Origin: Streptomyces sp. SID12501
GTDB lineage: Bacteria; Actinomycetota; Actinomycetes; Streptomycetales; Streptomycetaceae
DNA: 64,000 nucleotides
Assembly: GCF_010550245.1 (NCBI RefSeq)
Contig: NZ_JAAGLU010000014.1
Span: 1 to 64,000, forward strand
Direction of reading: 5' to 3'
The notes under the pieces are model-generated. The model worked only from the letters and a program-made list of their open reading frames with translations, searched no databases and had not been told where the DNA came from. Both the position numbers and the translations under genes were made by a program. The first letter of the stretch is position 1; each line of letters begins with the position of its first letter. Below, piece by piece: positions 33,210 to 42,581 of the stretch.

Positions 33210-33391
33210 GAATGGAAGGCGTCCGCCCAGAACAACCAGGTACTGGTGGGCGCCGACGACCAGAGTACCGGGTCACCCCCGGTATCTCGCAAAAGGATTG
33301 GGGGTCCCCGTGGACGACCACTCTCCGTAAGATGCTCGACGTGGTTCGCTACAGCGAACCGCGGTATTTGGGGAAGCGATGGGGAGACGCA

Positions 33392-33940
33392 ATGGATGCC
33401 GCACAGCAGGAAGCCACCGCAAGAGCGCGGGAGCTTCAGCGGAACTGGTACGGGGAGCCGCTGGGGGCGCTCTTCCGTAAGCTCATCGACGATCTTGGAC
33501 TCAACCAGGCTCGTCTCGCGGGGGTACTGGGGCTGTCCGCGCCGATGCTGTCACAGCTCATGAGCGGCCAGCGGGCCAAGATCGGCAACCCGGCAGTGGT
33601 GCAGCGCGTGCAGTTGCTGCAGGATCTGGCCGGTCAGGTCGCGGACGGCAGCGTCAGCGCGGCCGAGGCGACCGAGCGGATGGACGAGATCAAGAAGTCG
33701 CAGGGGGGATCGGTGCTCAGCAACACCACACAGTCGACGACGAGTTCGGGGGCGCCCACGGTCAAGCGGGTGGTCCGCGAGATCCAGTCGCTGCTGCGCT
33801 CGGTGTCCGCCGCCGGCGACATCATCGACGCGGCTGACACTCTCGCCCCGACCCACCCGGAACTGGCAGAGTTCCTCCGGGTGTACGGCGCGGGCCGCAC
33901 CTCTGACGCCGTGACGCACTACCAGTCCCACCAGAGCTGA
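33392..33940 (+). CDS. Helix-turn-helix (XRE-like) DNA-binding protein
   Basis: 182 residues. Residues about 20-60 (LIDDLGLNQARLAGVLGLSA then PMLSQLMSGQRAKIGNP) form a Cro/XRE-type HTH; a linker rich in Ser/Thr follows, and the C-terminal half (VKRVVREIQSLLRSVSAAGD...) is helical, perhaps for dimerisation. The ATG chosen has GGGGAGA just upstream; a start at MLDVVRYSEP about 20 codons earlier is possible. Common in Streptomyces at this position beside tRNA-Ala and a Ser/Thr kinase; regulon unknown. Confidence 0.85.
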   Translation: MDAAQQEATARARELQRNWYGEPLGALFRKLIDDLGLNQARLAGVLGLSAPMLSQLMSGQRAKIGNPAVVQRVQLLQDLAGQVADGSVSAAEATERMDEIKKSQGGSVLSNTTQSTTSSGAPTVKRVVREIQSLLRSVSAAGDIIDAADTLAPTHPELAEFLRVYGAGRTSDAVTHYQSHQS

Positions 33941-34225
33941 GCCGCCGGCCCGGCCGCCGACCGGGGGTTCGGCGGCCGGGCCACGGCTCAGGGGCACAAA
34001 CGGGGGGCAGGCGCACGAGTTCAGGCTTGGACAGGCGAAGAACGCGGGCCACGACATGAACCGGGGGACGGCGACAGACAGCCAGACAGACAGGGAAACA
34101 GGTACGGAGACAGGTTCTGGGTGAGCAGGGAGACAGCGGGCTCCGGAGTGGGGTAAGAGGAGCCGTACCACTCGCCGGTCCGGAACCGACCGAGCGGTGA
34201 TCCGAAGGGGGATCGACGCAGAGCC
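33941..34225. other. Intergenic region before the second kinase gene
   Basis: 285 bases. A CGGCCGGGCC-type self-complementary stretch right after the HTH gene (GCCGCCGGCCCGGCC / GGCCGGGCCACGGC) may terminate it. Short GACAG repeats lie near 34,070-34,120. No ORF that I trust. Confidence 0.4.
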
Positions 34226-36124
34226 ATGGGTGAGGTCTTCGCGGGACGGTACGAACTGGCCGACCCGATCGGGCGCGGGGGAGTCGGCGCGGTCTGGCGT
34301 GCCTGGGACCACCGCCGCCGCCGGTACGTGGCCGCCAAGGTCCTGCAGCAGAGCGACGCCCACTCACTGCTGCGCTTCGTCCGTGAACAGGCCCTGCGGA
34401 TAGACCACCCGCATGTCCTCGCCCCGGCCAGCTGGGCCGCCGACGACGACAAGGTCCTGTTCACCATGGACCTGGTCGCCGGCGGCTCGCTCGTCCACCT
34501 GATCGCGGACTACGGCCCTCTGCCGCCCGCGTTCGTCTGCACCCTCATCGACCAGCTCCTCTCCGGCCTCGCCGCCGTGCACGCGGAAGGCGTCGTCCAC
34601 CGTGACATCAAGCCCGCCAACGTGCTGCTCGAAGCGACCGGTACGGGCCGCCCGCGGCTGCGGCTGTCCGACTTCGGCATCGCGATGCGGCTGGGCGAGC
34701 CACGGCTGACGGAGACCGACTACGTGGTGGGCACGCCCGGTTACTTCGCCCCCGAGCAAATGCTGGGCGCGGACCCGGACTTCCCCTCCGACCTGTTCGC
34801 CGTGGGCCTGGTCGCGCTCTATCTCCTGGAGGGCGCCAAGCCGGACTCCAAGGCCCTCATCGAGTACTTCGCGGCGCACGGCACGCCCAGCGCCCCGCAG
34901 GGCATACCCGAACCGCTCTGGCAGGTCGTGGCCACGCTGCTGCAACCGGACCCACAGGCGCGGTTCCGCACCGCCACGGGCGCGCGAAAGGCCCTCGCCC
35001 AGGCCGCCGAACTCCTGCCCGAGCCCGGCCCCGACGACGAGCTGATCGAGATCTTCGACCAACTCGGCCCCCTCCCCAAGGGCTTCGCCCAGGCCGGCCC
35101 CCTCAAACCGGCCCCGGGCGTGACCACGAACGGCGGCGCACGCACCGGCACGGCCACGGGCAGGCCGGACACCGGCGCCGGACTCGGCGAGCCGAACGGC
35201 CCGCACACCGGCCCGCACACCGGCATGGAGACCGGCCCAGGAGCAGCCCGCCGCTACGACCCGTACCGCGAACCGAACCCGGACGGCACGCCCACCGGCC
35301 CGGCGACCGGCGGCACGCACACAGGGCCGGGGCCGGGACTCGGGCCGACACCGGGAACCGGCTCGCCGCCCTCAGGTCCGGGCACAGGTGCCGTACCCGC
35401 CAGGCCGGCCAAGGACCCCACGCCCTCAAGCGCCGGTTCCGGTGCCGGGCAACCCTGGCAGTCCTCCGGCGCGGCCCCGATCCGGCCCGGAGCCGGCGCC
35501 GCCGAACAGGGCCCGCAGGCTCCGCCGACGTACCCGGCTCACCCCTCTCACTCCGCTCAGCGGAACGGCGCCCCGCCCCGGTCGGACGTCACACCTCCGC
35601 GCCCCCCTCACCCCCCGGCAGTGGTCCCGCCCCAGCCGTCCAGCATGTCGGACACGGGGAGCTTCCACCTGCCCCCTCCCCAGGTCGCCGTCCCCTCCGG
35701 CACACCGCAGCACCAGCACTCCCACCACCGGCCGGCGCAGCCCCCCACTCCCCCCACGGCCGTCCCGCTGCCGGCTCCGGCCGCGGTCCACATACCCCCG
35801 CCCTTCGAGGTCCCGTCCTTCGGAACCCCGCCTTTCGAGCCCGCGCAGCCGCACTCCCCCCAGCCGCACACACCCCGGACAGCCACCCGGACCCCGACCG
35901 CGACCCCGACCGCGACTCCGACGCTGCGGCAGGACGCGTACGCCTCGTCCTCTTCGTACGCCGCGCTCTCCCCGCAGGTCGCGCTCTCCCCCCAGGCGGT
36001 TCCGCAGCGCCGCGGCCGACGCCGTCAGCGCCGCCCCGGTCCGCCCGCGAAGGTGGCGATACCGGTCCTGTTCCTCGCCCTGGCCTGCTACGCCGTAGGT
36101 TTCTGGGCTCTGTTCCACATCTGA
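34226..36124 (+). CDS. Ser/Thr protein kinase with long Pro/Thr-rich linker
   Basis: 632 residues. Kinase domain in residues 1-270: GRGGVGAVW loop, YVAAKVL (ATP lysine), VVHRDIKPANVLL, LSDFGIAMRL and GTPGYFAPEQML, all catalytic residues present. Then roughly 320 residues of Pro/Gly/Thr/Ala-rich low complexity with repeated PHTGPHTG and TPTATPTAT, and one C-terminal helix (VAIPVLFLALACYAVGFWAL) with no extracellular sensor domain. That makes it a membrane-tethered kinase with a flexible tether, unlike PknB. Ligand and targets unknown. Convergent with the next gene, whose stop is two bases away. Confidence 0.92.
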   Translation: MGEVFAGRYELADPIGRGGVGAVWRAWDHRRRRYVAAKVLQQSDAHSLLRFVREQALRIDHPHVLAPASWAADDDKVLFTMDLVAGGSLVHLIADYGPLPPAFVCTLIDQLLSGLAAVHAEGVVHRDIKPANVLLEATGTGRPRLRLSDFGIAMRLGEPRLTETDYVVGTPGYFAPEQMLGADPDFPSDLFAVGLVALYLLEGAKPDSKALIEYFAAHGTPSAPQGIPEPLWQVVATLLQPDPQARFRTATGARKALAQAAELLPEPGPDDELIEIFDQLGPLPKGFAQAGPLKPAPGVTTNGGARTGTATGRPDTGAGLGEPNGPHTGPHTGMETGPGAARRYDPYREPNPDGTPTGPATGGTHTGPGPGLGPTPGTGSPPSGPGTGAVPARPAKDPTPSSAGSGAGQPWQSSGAAPIRPGAGAAEQGPQAPPTYPAHPSHSAQRNGAPPRSDVTPPRPPHPPAVVPPQPSSMSDTGSFHLPPPQVAVPSGTPQHQHSHHRPAQPPTPPTAVPLPAPAAVHIPPPFEVPSFGTPPFEPAQPHSPQPHTPRTATRTPTATPTATPTLRQDAYASSSSYAALSPQVALSPQAVPQRRGRRRQRRPGPPAKVAIPVLFLALACYAVGFWALFHI

Positions 36125-36125
36125 G

Positions 36126-37484
36126 CTAGGCGCGTTCGGCCCGGCGCCGAGCGACCACCGTCCACAGCCCGAGCCCGAGCACCAGCACGCTCCCCGCCCC
36201 GATGCCGCTCACCGCGACGACCTGCATCGCGGCGTCACCGCCCCCGCCGTTTCCGTCCGCCCCGTCGGCTCCCGTACCGCCGGCCACCACGCCGGACGTC
36301 CACCCGCCGGCCGCCGCCCGGTCCTGTTCGGTGACCGCGAACGTGTCCCGGGGCACGGACTGCCCCAGATACCCGGGCGCGTCCTGCGCCGTACCGCTCA
36401 CCTGCACCCGCAGCGTCAGCCCGTACGGTCCCGCGCCGAATCGTTCCGTCACCTGCTCGGCGAGATGGACGACGAGGTAGTAGGAGCCGGCGAACCGCAT
36501 CTCGCTCAACGGGTCGCCGACGCCGTACCGGTTGGCGTAGGCGACGGGTGGCAGCGGATCGAGGGCGGCCGATCTCTGGCGGCCGTCGTAGACGAGGGCC
36601 TTGTCGTCGACGTACCCGCGCGCGGGGTTGTACAGGGACATGACGAGTGCGCTGCTGACGTACTGGCTGCCGCCGCTGGAAGCAGCACTGGAACTGCCGA
36701 GTTCGGCCACCGCGTGGAGCTGCTGCCCCCAATCGACCGGCACCCGGTAGAACAGCGTCCCGCCGGGCGTGATGTCGTCCTGCCAGACTCCCTGGCCCAC
36801 CGCAACGGCCGTGGCGAAGCCGGCGCCGCCCTCGCGGCGGACGGCGTCACCGGCGAGCGGGTCGGGCGAGGCGGAGTCCCAGGACTCGGGGGAGGCGGGC
36901 GGGGTCGTCGCTGCCTTGTTCGCGAGGCCCGGCTCCGACACGTACGTCAGCTCCAGTTCCCAGTTGTCCGACGAGGAGCCCGCCGAGTCGATGCGGTCCA
37001 CCACCACGTAGTACGTGCCGGCTGCCTGACACCCCGTCGTCTCGCCGTCGGTCGCGCGCGACGCCCAGGCGGCGACGGGATGCGGGCTGCGGGACGCCCC
37101 GAAGCGTGTGCTGTCGTAGGAGCAGGAACGGGCGTCGGCGTCCTGCACGGCCACCCTGACGCCGTCGGAGGAAGACACGGTCGTGCCCTGCCGGGGGACG
37201 GCGGTGGCGGACACGTACGCGTTCGACGTGGCGTCGAGTGCGAGGCGGAAGTAGATCCTTCCGTTGACCGGGAGGGTGCTGCGGTAGGTCCCACCGGGCT
37301 CCAGCCCCACGGCGTCCGTGGTGCTCGCGGCTCCCTCGACGGCCTGGGCGCCCTCGGCGAAGTCGTACGCGTACGCATCCGGCGCGGCGACCGCCTCGGT
37401 ACCGGCCCCCGGGCCCGCACCCATACCCACCACAGCGCACAGCACCGCCGCCACGACCGCGCCACGCACCGTGCGCCGCCCCAT
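36126..37484 (-). CDS. Secreted or cell-surface protein with C-terminal membrane anchor
   Basis: 452 residues, function unknown. A signal peptide (RRTVRGAVVAAVLCAVVGMG, cleavage near AVAAPDA) starts the chosen ATG at 37484; the longer frame upstream would bury it. The body has two repeated beta-sandwich-like segments, each with a YYVVVDR/YYLVVHL strand as in pre-peptidase C-terminal-like domains (GTYYVVVDRIDSAG; GSYYLVVHLAEQV). A Gly-rich linker leads to a C-terminal helix (VSGIGAGSVLVLGLGLWTVV) and Arg-rich tail. It is probably held on the outer membrane face and perhaps works with the adjacent kinase. Confidence 0.8.
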   Translation of the reverse strand: MGRRTVRGAVVAAVLCAVVGMGAGPGAGTEAVAAPDAYAYDFAEGAQAVEGAASTTDAVGLEPGGTYRSTLPVNGRIYFRLALDATSNAYVSATAVPRQGTTVSSSDGVRVAVQDADARSCSYDSTRFGASRSPHPVAAWASRATDGETTGCQAAGTYYVVVDRIDSAGSSSDNWELELTYVSEPGLANKAATTPPASPESWDSASPDPLAGDAVRREGGAGFATAVAVGQGVWQDDITPGGTLFYRVPVDWGQQLHAVAELGSSSAASSGGSQYVSSALVMSLYNPARGYVDDKALVYDGRQRSAALDPLPPVAYANRYGVGDPLSEMRFAGSYYLVVHLAEQVTERFGAGPYGLTLRVQVSGTAQDAPGYLGQSVPRDTFAVTEQDRAAAGGWTSGVVAGGTGADGADGNGGGGDAAMQVVAVSGIGAGSVLVLGLGLWTVVARRRAERA

Positions 37485-37726
37485 CACGCGCCACCCCTCG
37501 TCATGCCCCGCCGTGCCCGATCCGTCCACCGTCCGCGCCGTGCCCGGGCACCGTTTCTGCCCGGACCGTCGCCCATCCTGCCCCGCCGGGCGCCCCGGCA
37601 CGCCCGCAATTCGTACGAGCACCCGAATCAACCCACCCCAAGGCACTCGATTTGCCCCAGCAATCACATTGTTCACGACGGTGAACCACCCACCGCCCCC
37701 GCCGCCATCCCCGACAACACAAAACC

Positions 37727-37750
37727 CCGACCGCGTCGGCGGCCGGGGTC
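37727..37750 (-). terminator. Terminator of the DLW-39 gene
   Basis: CCCCGACCGC and GCGGCCGGGG pair with one mismatch around GTCG, with AAAACC on the outer side giving a T tract for leftward transcripts. The remaining gap up to the secreted-protein start (37,485-37,726) holds nothing I can name. Confidence 0.65.
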
Positions 37751-37773
37751 TGTTCACAGACTGCTGTCGATAC

Positions 37774-37902
37774 TCACGAACCCGTGGGCACGGAGTCGGT
37801 CGCCTCCGTCCACAGATCCTGCTCGGCGCGATCCGCCTGGATCTGGCGGTACACGAGGAGCCCGCCGATGGCGGCCAGTGCGACCAGGAGAAGCTTCTTC
37901 AC
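37774..37902 (-). CDS. DLW-39 family small membrane protein
   Basis: 42 residues from GTG: KKLLLVALAAIGGLLVYRQI helix, then DRAEQDLWTEATD with the DLW signature that names this actinobacterial family. A conserved neighbour of the gyrA region; function unknown. Single-pass topology with the acidic end in the cytoplasm or periplasm cannot be decided. Confidence 0.82.
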   Translation of the reverse strand: MKKLLLVALAAIGGLLVYRQIQADRAEQDLWTEATDSVPTGS

Positions 37903-38251
37903 CGTGCGACCTCGTCTTTCCTTGACGTAGGGGACCTCTGGAGGCCGACTATACCCTCCGACCGAGACCGATCGGTGACCTGCGCCGGCCCCCAACTCCC
38001 GCCCGGCGCACAGCAGTAGAAGCGGACGACACCGCTCCGATCGGAGGGTGATCACATCTCCACGCATCGTGACTATTCGCCCCACTGCACCCTGCTTTGC
38101 GCCCCATCTTCCGCTTTTCGCCCTTCCTGCACCCATCCGAGTGGTGTTCATCTGAAGATCGACGCGCCGCGGGCGTCGGTCCACCACTTCGCAGCCTCCA
38201 TACACATCATGAGGAAAGTACGCAAATCGCCCAACCTGAAAGTGAGGGGCA
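37903..38251. other. Intergenic region between divergent small genes
   Basis: 349 bases between DLW-39 and the DUF6344-like gene. GACCGATCGGTGACC near 37,965 and a GCGGACGACACCGCTCCGATC stretch are partly self-complementary. It should contain two promoters. No ORF or RNA supported. Confidence 0.4.
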
Positions 38252-38656
38252 ATGGCCCAGAACAAGGTCATGAAGCTGTGGACCGTCGTCGTCACCGCCT
38301 TCCTGGCGCTGTGCACGACGCTCGGCCTGATCACGACGACCGCCACCGCGGCGGTGGCCGAGAGCCACCCGGCGCGCAACTGCACCGCACCCGCGGCGCT
38401 ACCCGCGGCAGCCGACTGGGCCTGGTCCTACGCCCGCTCACTGCCCCCCACGATGAAGCAGCGCATCCGAGCCGAGGCCCACGGCTCCTCCCCGAGCTGC
38501 CGCCACCGCTCACCCGCGGACACGGAGACGGAGACGGAGACGGAAGCCGGCCAGGAGACCGACACGGACGCCGAGACGGCGGCACAGCCTCCCTCCGGAC
38601 CCCACTCGCGGGACACCCCTCGCACCCCTCACGCACCTCGCGCGACCCTCGCGTGA
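38252..38656 (+). CDS. Small secreted/anchored protein (DUF6344-like)
   Basis: 134 residues: signal or anchor helix (LWTVVVTAFLALCTTLGLIT, about 9-30), then a short domain with two Cys (NCTAPAALP; SPSCRHR) that could form a disulfide outside, and a low-complexity tail with TETETETEA from GAGACG repeats and Pro/His/Arg-rich end. RBS GAGGGG is good. I think this matches DUF6344 of Streptomyces, with moderate certainty. Function unknown. Confidence 0.68.
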   Translation: MAQNKVMKLWTVVVTAFLALCTTLGLITTTATAAVAESHPARNCTAPAALPAAADWAWSYARSLPPTMKQRIRAEAHGSSPSCRHRSPADTETETETEAGQETDTDAETAAQPPSGPHSRDTPRTPHAPRATLA

Positions 38657-38720
38657 TCCCCCTCCCCATGTAGCGGCGAACTTGCGTACAAAGCCACACG
38701 GAGAAGCACCAGGACAAACG

Positions 38721-38754
38721 AAAGAACCCCAGCCATCTCTGGCTGGGGTTCTTT
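38721..38754. terminator. Terminator next to tRNA-Ile
   Basis: Perfect 14-bp arms AAAGAACCCCAGCC and GGCTGGGGTTCTTT with an ATCTCT loop; it serves the leftward tRNA and the rightward small gene. Confidence 0.9.
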
Positions 38755-38760
38755 TCACTG

Positions 38761-38834
38761 TGGGGCTAACAGGATTTGAACCTGTGGCCTCATCCTTATC
38801 AGGGATGCGCTCTAACCAACTGAGCTATAGCCCC
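38761..38834 (-). tRNA. tRNA-Ile (anticodon GAT)
   Basis: 74 nt cloverleaf: acceptor GGGGCTA/TAGCCCC, D arm GCTCAGTTGGTTAGAGC, anticodon loop CTGATAA with GAT at 38798-38800, T arm with GGTTCAAATCC. Conserved tRNA upstream of gyrA in streptomycetes. Confidence 0.97.
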
Positions 38835-38978
38835 GCCGCGCTGTGCGGTGTATGTCCCGCGCGCTGACCTCTGAAGATTAGCGCACGACGCGGCCAGTCC
38901 CAAAATCGATAGTCGGGCGCCGGCCGAGGGGCGTTTGAGAACGCCCCTCACCTGCGCTTCACCCGCTCACCGCTCAGT

Positions 38979-39914
38979 TCACTCGTCCTCGGCGAGCGTC
39001 AGCTCGATGCCGCCGACGAAGCCAGCGGAGAGGTTGTAGATGAACGCGCCGAGTGTCGCCAGCGCCGTCGCGAGGACGACGTCGATGACCGCGATGACCG
39101 ACGTGAACAGCACGACGTTCTGGAGCGACAGGAAGGACTGGAGGTCGAAGCCGTTCGACTCGTTGGACCCCGTGGCCTCCGAGATCGTGCCGCCGACCGT
39201 CGAGAAGACGCCCATCGCGTCCATGACCATCCACAGGACCACCGCCGCCACGATCGTGCAGATGCCCAGCGCGATCGACAGCAGGAAGCTGACCTTCATC
39301 ACCGACCACGGGTCGGCCTTGGACACGCGCAGACGTGCCTTGCGCGTACGGGGCAGGGTGCTCGCCCCCGTACGCGGGCGCCGTACGGCCCCCGCCGGAG
39401 TGCGGGCCTGGCTCTGGGACTGGGCCGGCGCCTGGACCGGGGCCGCGGGGACTGCCGGAGCAGCGGCCGACGGGTAGGCCTGCGGCGGGTGGTAGGGCCC
39501 CGCGGGCTGCTGCGGCTGCCGCTCGCCGGGCAGCGGCGACTGCTGCGGCGGCGCGGGGGCACGCTGCGCGGCGGGTTCCGCCCCCGGCATGACACCCGGG
39601 GCTCCCGGGCCGGCCGCGGCCCCGCCGGCCCCGTACTGCTGGGTCTGCGGACCTCTGGCGTCCGTCACGGTTCCCCCCTGGGATCCTTGGGATCCCTGGG
39701 ATCCATGTGTGTCTGGCGAGCGCTTGCCGGTCGTACGCGGCTTGATGGCCTGCAGGTTGGTCGTGTGCGGATCTGTCGCACTCTGCGCGTCCCTCGCACC
39801 CTGCTGTCCATCGGTCGCACGCGCGGCGGAGCCACGACCGCCGCCGTCTTTGTCCGTACCGGTCGAGGGACCGGACGAACTGCCGGACGAACCGGCGCCC
39901 GTGGCTCCGCTCAC
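38979..39914 (-). CDS. DUF3566 family membrane protein
   Basis: 311 residues. The first 190 are Pro/Gln/Ala-rich and disordered (with a short SQGSQGSQGG repeat from tandem GGGATCC units). The C-terminal DUF3566 domain begins LRVSKADPWSVMKVSFLLSI, followed by two helices (SIALGICTIVAAVVLWMVMD and LFTSVIAVIDVVLATALATL) and the ending LSAGFVGGIELTLAEDE. This family lies directly downstream of gyrA in actinobacteria and is linked with membrane or division functions, unproven. GTG start 18 bases after gyrA suggests cotranscription. Confidence 0.92.
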   Translation of the reverse strand: MSGATGAGSSGSSSGPSTGTDKDGGGRGSAARATDGQQGARDAQSATDPHTTNLQAIKPRTTGKRSPDTHGSQGSQGSQGGTVTDARGPQTQQYGAGGAAAGPGAPGVMPGAEPAAQRAPAPPQQSPLPGERQPQQPAGPYHPPQAYPSAAAPAVPAAPVQAPAQSQSQARTPAGAVRRPRTGASTLPRTRKARLRVSKADPWSVMKVSFLLSIALGICTIVAAVVLWMVMDAMGVFSTVGGTISEATGSNESNGFDLQSFLSLQNVVLFTSVIAVIDVVLATALATLGAFIYNLSAGFVGGIELTLAEDE

Positions 39915-39932
39915 GATGACTCACTCCTCGCG

Positions 39933-42539
39933 CTACTCCGACGAGGACTGATCGCCCTCGTCCGTGCCGATGGTCGCGGTACCCTCGGCCGACTCGTCCA
40001 CGGCGTCCTCGCCGTCGACCGCCTCGGCCAAGCTTCCCGCCTCGGCGTTACGTGCGATGCCGACGACGGCATCGCGCTTGCCCAGGTTGATCAGTTGGAC
40101 GCCCATGGTGTCACGGCCCGTCTCCCTGACCTCATTGACCCGCGTACGAATCACACCGCCCGAGAGCGTGATGGCGAGGATCTCGTCGGTCTCCTCGACC
40201 ACCAGCGCACCGACGAGAGAGCCGCGGTCCTCGACGATCTTGGCGGCCTTGATACCGAGGCCGCCACGCCCCTGGACGCGGTACTCGTCGACGTTGGTCC
40301 GCTTCGCGTAACCGCCGTCGGTAGCAGTGAACACGAACGTACCGGGTCGAACAACATTCATCGAGAGCAGCTGGTCCCCCTCACGGAAGCTCATGCCCTT
40401 GACACCCGAGGTGGCCCGGCCCATCGGACGCAGTGCGTCGTCCGTCGCCGTGAACCTGATCGACTGTGCCTTCCTGCTGATCAGCAGGAGATCGTCCTCG
40501 GACGAAACGAGTTCGGCTCCGATCAGTTCGTCGTCGGAACCGTCCTCCGTCTCACGGAGGTTGATCGCGATGACACCGCCCGACCGCGGGGAATCGTAGT
40601 CCTTCAGAGACGTCTTCTTCACCAGACCACCCTTGGTGGCCAGCACCAGATAGGGCGCCGCCTCGTAGTCGCGGATCGCGAGGATCTCCGCGATCGCCTC
40701 GTCCGGCTGGAAGGCCAGCAGGTTGGCGACGTGCTGACCACGCGCGTCACGACCGGCGTCGGGCAGCTCGTACGCCTTCGCCCGGTAGACACGGCCCTTG
40801 TTGGTGAAGAACAGCAGCCAGTGGTGCGTGGTCGACACGAAGAAGTGGTCGACGATGTCGTCTTCCTTGAGCTTCGTCCCGCGTACGCCCTTGCCGCCGC
40901 GCTTCTGCGAACGGTAGTCCTCGGTCTTGGTCCGCTTGACGTAGCCGCCGCGCGAGATCGTGACGACGATGTCCTCTTCGGCGATCAGGTCCTCGATGGA
41001 CATGTCACCGTCGAACGGAACCAGCTTGGAGCGCCGGTCGTCGCCGAACTTCTCTACGATCGCGGCGAGTTCCTCGCTGATGATGCCCCGCTGACGCACG
41101 GGCGAGGCGAGGATCGCGTTGTACTCACGGATCTTCGCCTGCAGCTCGTCGTGCTCGGCGACGATCTTCTGGCGCTCCAGAGCCGCCAGCCGGCGCAGCT
41201 GCATCTCCAGGATGGCGTTGGCCTGGATCTCGTCGATCTCCAGGAGCACCATCAGGCCCTCGCGCGCGATCTCGACGGTGTCGCTGCGCCGGATCAGCGC
41301 GATGACGTCGTCGATGGCGTCCAGGGCCTTCAGCAGGCCACGCAGGATGTGCGCGCGCTCCTCGGCCTTGCGCAGCCTGAACCGCGTACGCCGGACGATG
41401 ACCTCGATCTGGTGCGTCACCCAGTGCCGGATGAACGCGTCCAGGGACAGGGTCCTCGGTACGCCGTCCACCAGCGCCAGCATGTTCGCGCCGAAGTTCG
41501 TCTGCAGGTCGGTGTGCTTGTAGAGGTTGTTCAGCACGACCTTGGCGACCGCGTCCCGCTTCAGGACGATGACCAGGCGCTGACCCGTACGGGACGACGT
41601 CTCGTCGCGGACGTCGGCGATGCCGCCGACCTTGCCGTCCTTCACCAGGTCGGCGATCTTCTGCGCGAGGTTGTCCGGGTTGACCTGGTAGGGAAGTTCC
41701 GTGACCACCAGGCACTGGCGGTTCTGGATCTCCTCGACGTCGACGACCGCGCGCATCGTGATGGAGCCACGGCCCGTGCGGTACGCCTCCTCGATGCCCT
41801 TACGGCCCACCACCAGGGCACCACTGGGGAAGTCGGGGCCCTTGATCCGCTCGATCAGGGCGTCGAGGAGCTCCTCGTGGGAGGCCTCGGGGTTCTCCAG
41901 GTACCACTGGGCGCCGGACGCGACCTCGCGGAGGTTGTGCGGCGGAATGTTGGTCGCCATACCGACCGCGATACCCGCCGAACCGTTGATCAGCAGGTTC
42001 GGGAAACGCGCCGGCAGAACCGTCGGCTCCTGGTTCCGGCCGTCGTAGTTCTCCTTGAAGTCGACGGTGTCCTCGTCGATGTCACGGACCATCTCCATGG
42101 ACAGCAGCTTCAGCTTGCACTCGGTGTACCGCATGGCGGCGGCCGGGTCGTTGCCCGGGGAACCGAAGTTGCCGTTGGAGTCCACCAGCGGCATCCGCAT
42201 CGACCACGGCTGCGCGAGACGGACCAGCGCGTCGTAGATCGAGGAGTCGCCGTGCGGGTGGTACGTACCCATGACGTCACCGACGACGCGGGCGCACTTG
42301 TAGAAGCCCTTCTCGGGCCGGTAGCCACCGTCGTACATGGCGTACAGGACGCGCCGGTGGACGGGCTTGAGACCGTCCCGTACGTCGGGCAGCGCGCGCG
42401 ACACGATGACGGACATCGCGTAGTCGAGGTACGAGCGCTGCATCTCGGTCTCGAGCCCGACGGGCTCGACACGCAGAATGATCTGGCCCTCTTCAGGGGT
42501 GTTCGGACCAGTGGGGGAAAGAGGTGTCTCGTCGGTCAT
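39933..42539 (-). CDS. gyrA: DNA gyrase subunit A
   Basis: 868 residues. GyrA cuts and reseals DNA in the A2B2 gyrase that introduces negative supercoils. Catalytic Tyr138 is in AMRYTECK. The quinolone-resistance region HPHGDSSIYD keeps Ser99 and Asp103 (E. coli Ser83 and Asp87 positions), so no classical resistance substitution is visible there. The C-terminal beta-pinwheel carries the GyrA box (SQKRGGKGVRG), then an acidic Ser-rich end. Follows gyrB by 42 bases, transcribed away from oriC. Confidence 0.98.
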   Translation of the reverse strand: MTDETPLSPTGPNTPEEGQIILRVEPVGLETEMQRSYLDYAMSVIVSRALPDVRDGLKPVHRRVLYAMYDGGYRPEKGFYKCARVVGDVMGTYHPHGDSSIYDALVRLAQPWSMRMPLVDSNGNFGSPGNDPAAAMRYTECKLKLLSMEMVRDIDEDTVDFKENYDGRNQEPTVLPARFPNLLINGSAGIAVGMATNIPPHNLREVASGAQWYLENPEASHEELLDALIERIKGPDFPSGALVVGRKGIEEAYRTGRGSITMRAVVDVEEIQNRQCLVVTELPYQVNPDNLAQKIADLVKDGKVGGIADVRDETSSRTGQRLVIVLKRDAVAKVVLNNLYKHTDLQTNFGANMLALVDGVPRTLSLDAFIRHWVTHQIEVIVRRTRFRLRKAEERAHILRGLLKALDAIDDVIALIRRSDTVEIAREGLMVLLEIDEIQANAILEMQLRRLAALERQKIVAEHDELQAKIREYNAILASPVRQRGIISEELAAIVEKFGDDRRSKLVPFDGDMSIEDLIAEEDIVVTISRGGYVKRTKTEDYRSQKRGGKGVRGTKLKEDDIVDHFFVSTTHHWLLFFTNKGRVYRAKAYELPDAGRDARGQHVANLLAFQPDEAIAEILAIRDYEAAPYLVLATKGGLVKKTSLKDYDSPRSGGVIAINLRETEDGSDDELIGAELVSSEDDLLLISRKAQSIRFTATDDALRPMGRATSGVKGMSFREGDQLLSMNVVRPGTFVFTATDGGYAKRTNVDEYRVQGRGGLGIKAAKIVEDRGSLVGALVVEETDEILAITLSGGVIRTRVNEVRETGRDTMGVQLINLGKRDAVVGIARNAEAGSLAEAVDGEDAVDESAEGTATIGTDEGDQSSSE

Positions 42540-42581
42540 TGCTGGTGAAGATCCTTTCTGGTGCGGTCAGCTGAGACCGAC

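Noticed and set aside
38521..38560. GAGACG tandem units as a CRISPR or regulatory repeat
   Set aside because: They encode an in-frame Thr-Glu repeat inside a small gene and lack spacers.
39489..42548. A 1019-codon open frame on the + strand opposite gyrA
   Set aside because: Antisense shadow caused by high third-position GC; the minus strand encodes an unmistakable GyrA.
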